Shown here: piece by piece, positions 62,401 through 64,000 of the stretch
Layout of the letters: the number at the start of each line of letters is the position of its first letter
Position numbering within the stretch: the stretch's first letter is position 1
Assembly (NCBI GenBank): GCA_002150815.3
Contig: NDFF03000228.1
Span: forward strand, 173,532 to 237,531
Length of the DNA stretch: 64,000 bases
Direction: 5' to 3'
Source: Grammothele lineata
Taxonomy: Eukaryota; Basidiomycota; Agaricomycetes; Polyporales; Polyporaceae
The notes under the pieces: generated by a model
The model's input: the letters and a program-made list of their open reading frames with translations, nothing else
Database searches by the model: none
What the model was told of the DNA's origin: nothing
Translations under genes and position numbers: made by a program

Positions 62401-63691
62401 TGCCCTCGTTGCTGCCGTCGTTCGCGTTCTGGAAGAGCTCCTTCCAGCCCGCGAGGAGCGACGCGGTCTCGACCTCGAAACCGTGGTTCTGGCTGGTGAT
62501 GTAGCAGCGCCCGCTGAGCGCGTCCGTGCACGGGATGTTGTGCCCGCGGTTGCCGTACTTCATCTTCGACGTTTTCGCGCCCGCCGCGAGCGCGAGCAGC
62601 TGGTGGCCGAGGCAGATACCGAAGATGGGCCGGTCGGCGTTCTCCATCGCGCGAGCGAGGCGCTCGATGGCGGGTGCGACCATGGTGGGATCACCCGGCC
62701 CGTTCGAGACGAACAGGCCGTCGAAGGGCTCCTCGGAGCTCGCGAGGTAGTCGTAGTCCCAGGGGACGACCTTGAGCTCCATGCCGCGATGGGTGAAGCA
62801 GCGGATCTGGTTGTACTTCATGCCGACGTCGACCGCGAGAACGCGGAGGGGGCGCGACCCCGACGGGTGCATTTTCGGTTCGCCTACGGGCTTGAAGACG
62901 CGCGGCGCCTTGATGGATACGGCGGCGACAAGGTTTTCCTGGTTCGGATCCTGGAACGGGATGTCGACGTACTCCTCGCGCCAACCGGCGCCTGGTGGAG
63001 ACGGGGCGCGTGACGCCGGGGCGGAGGGGGACATGAGGGACGCGCGACGGTTGACGGGGGCGTCCGCACGCCGCGCCAGGATGCGGCCGAGCATCGATCC
63101 CTTCTCTCGGATCTTTTTGGTGAGGGCGCGGGTGTCGACGCCGAAGATGGCGGGCACGCCGCTCTCCTTGAGCCACTGGCCGAGCGAGGAGCCGGCGAGG
63201 AAGTGGCTGTAGTCCTCGGAGTAGGAACCGACGACGAGCGCGGAGACGTGCACGCGCGACGACTCGAACTCGGGCGGGACGTCGTCCAGGGACGCGGCGT
63301 CGGGGCGGGCGGGGACGCCGTAGTTGCCGACGAGGGGGTAGGTGAGGATGAGGATCTGGCCTTCGTAGGAAGGGTCCGTCAAGGACTCGGTGTACCCGAC
63401 CATGCCTGTATGCCGGGGATGAACGGGCGTGCGCCCGCGCGAGAAAAAAAATTACACACCGGTTTGGAAGACACACTCGCCGGCGACGCTCTTGCCCTCC
63501 GCGCCGAAGCTGATACCTTTGAACGCGGTGCCATCCGCGAGCTCAAGGACGGCATCGACGAGCTGCACGCCATCCTGCACGGAGGTCGCGGCGAGAGGGG
63601 AGGCTGGAAAACCGTTGGGGTAGTTTGTCGCGGAGCGGGCGAGGACGGGGCGGACGACGTTCGTCTTGTGCGCAGGGTTGGAAAGGGCCAT
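56447..63691 (-). CDS. URA2: Ura2-type GATase-CPSase-(DHO-like)-ATCase fusion
   Basis: Cytosolic multifunctional enzyme that makes carbamoyl phosphate and joins it to aspartate, the first two steps of UMP synthesis; about 2,200 residues over roughly ten exons. Order from the start ([15 protein letters not shown]): glutamine amidotransferase ([30 protein letters not shown] with the catalytic Cys, [11 protein letters not shown]); carbamoyl-phosphate synthase halves ([30 protein letters not shown]; later [18 protein letters not shown]); an MGS-like region; a dihydroorotase-like domain (~58950-57550), known to be inactive in fungal Ura2; and aspartate transcarbamoylase ([27 protein letters not shown], the last formed after removing an in-frame intron near 56670-56620). 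It ends [11 protein letters not shown]. Family knowledge: UTP feedback acts on the CPSase part. Confidence 0.96.
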
Positions 63692-63854
63692 GTGGGGCAA
63701 AAGGGAGTGAATTGGCACTTTTTTATGGCTGATGGGAGGCCGTCTCTTCCTCTTCGCTCGCTCCGCGGCGGGGTCGGGGTCGAGTGAAGAGGAAGAGAAA
63801 AAGAACAGCAGCGCGCACTCGCAGGACCCCGGATAATCCGCCCATATGTCTGAT

Positions 63855-64000
63855 GGGCGATTCGGACCAGAATGGGGGGCCCCGCAGGGGAGCCCTGACG
63901 GATTTTCGGACCAAAAGTAGCCCGTTCGCGCGACCAGGATTGATCAATGATTCGGACCGGAAAGGGGTGCCCGTCAATGGCTGACCGGATTCGGACCAGC
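63855..64000. repeat. TTCGGACC repeats upstream of URA2
   Basis: TTCGGACC(A/G) occurs at about 63861, 63905, 63951 and 63990, spaced 39-46 nt, with partly shared context (GATTCGGACC.GAA.GGGG). The array runs off the window end. It lies 170-310 nt upstream of the URA2 start and could be a degenerate tandem repeat or a set of protein-binding sites. Confidence 0.5.

Noticed and set aside
58306..63013. Long plus-strand open frames opposite URA2 (for example 59160-60593 and 61499-63013)
   Set aside because: They are antisense shadows of GC-rich URA2 exons, rich in Arg, Val, Asp and Glu, with no domain; the minus strand is clearly the coding one.

Overview
The window is a gene-dense piece of a basidiomycete nuclear genome, most likely an Agaricomycete. 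The evidence is: almost every gene is split by several short GT-AG introns (about 45-95 nt); exons are GC-rich; the elongator tRNA-Met genes carry short introns after the anticodon; and the gene content is fungal (M36 fungalysin, inositol-phosphorylceramide synthase, Ura2-type CPSase/ATCase fusion, AzgA-type purine permease, F-box and JmjC proteins). I saw no sign of bacterial, organellar or viral origin. Exon boundaries were read by eye from splice sites plus reading-frame continuity and are inferences.

Layout. 0-6 kb: a Rab18-type GTPase, a damaged tRNA-Met copy, a tetranucleotide-repeat inverted repeat, a secreted M36 metalloprotease, and an intact tRNA-Met. 6.7-13.8 kb: two paralogous O-acetylhomoserine sulfhydrylases in the same orientation, separated by about 2.8 kb with no convincing gene. 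14.2-17.3 kb: a multi-exon protein that appears to contain five repeated dsRNA-binding-like modules. 18.2-19.3 kb: a phytanoyl-CoA dioxygenase-like enzyme with a 14-nt exon. 19.5-24.0 kb: a decayed cation-exchanger copy next to an intact paralogue; a third, inverted copy lies at 33.4-35.6 kb. 24.9 kb: a third tRNA-Met. 25-40 kb: a stretch dominated by membrane-lipid genes: tafazzin, IPC synthase, two tandem METTL7-like methyltransferases, C4-sterol methyl oxidase and GPI mannosyltransferase 2. The methyltransferase pair lies in a roughly 2-kb tandem duplication that also copied the 3' end of the IPC synthase gene.

42.5-50.8 kb: a purine permease, an F-box protein and an MFS exporter-like transporter. 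51-55.8 kb: an F-box-like protein and a large JmjC-fold protein whose iron-binding residues look substituted. 56.4-63.7 kb: the Ura2 multifunctional enzyme that starts pyrimidine synthesis. The window ends in repeated TTCGGACC motifs upstream of that gene.

Most neighbours are functionally unrelated housekeeping genes, and I see no secondary-metabolite or defence cluster. The most notable signals are the five-module RNA-binding-like protein, the three-copy exchanger family with a changed second core motif, the JmjC protein with lost metal ligands, and the tandem duplication with an apparent gene-conversion patch.
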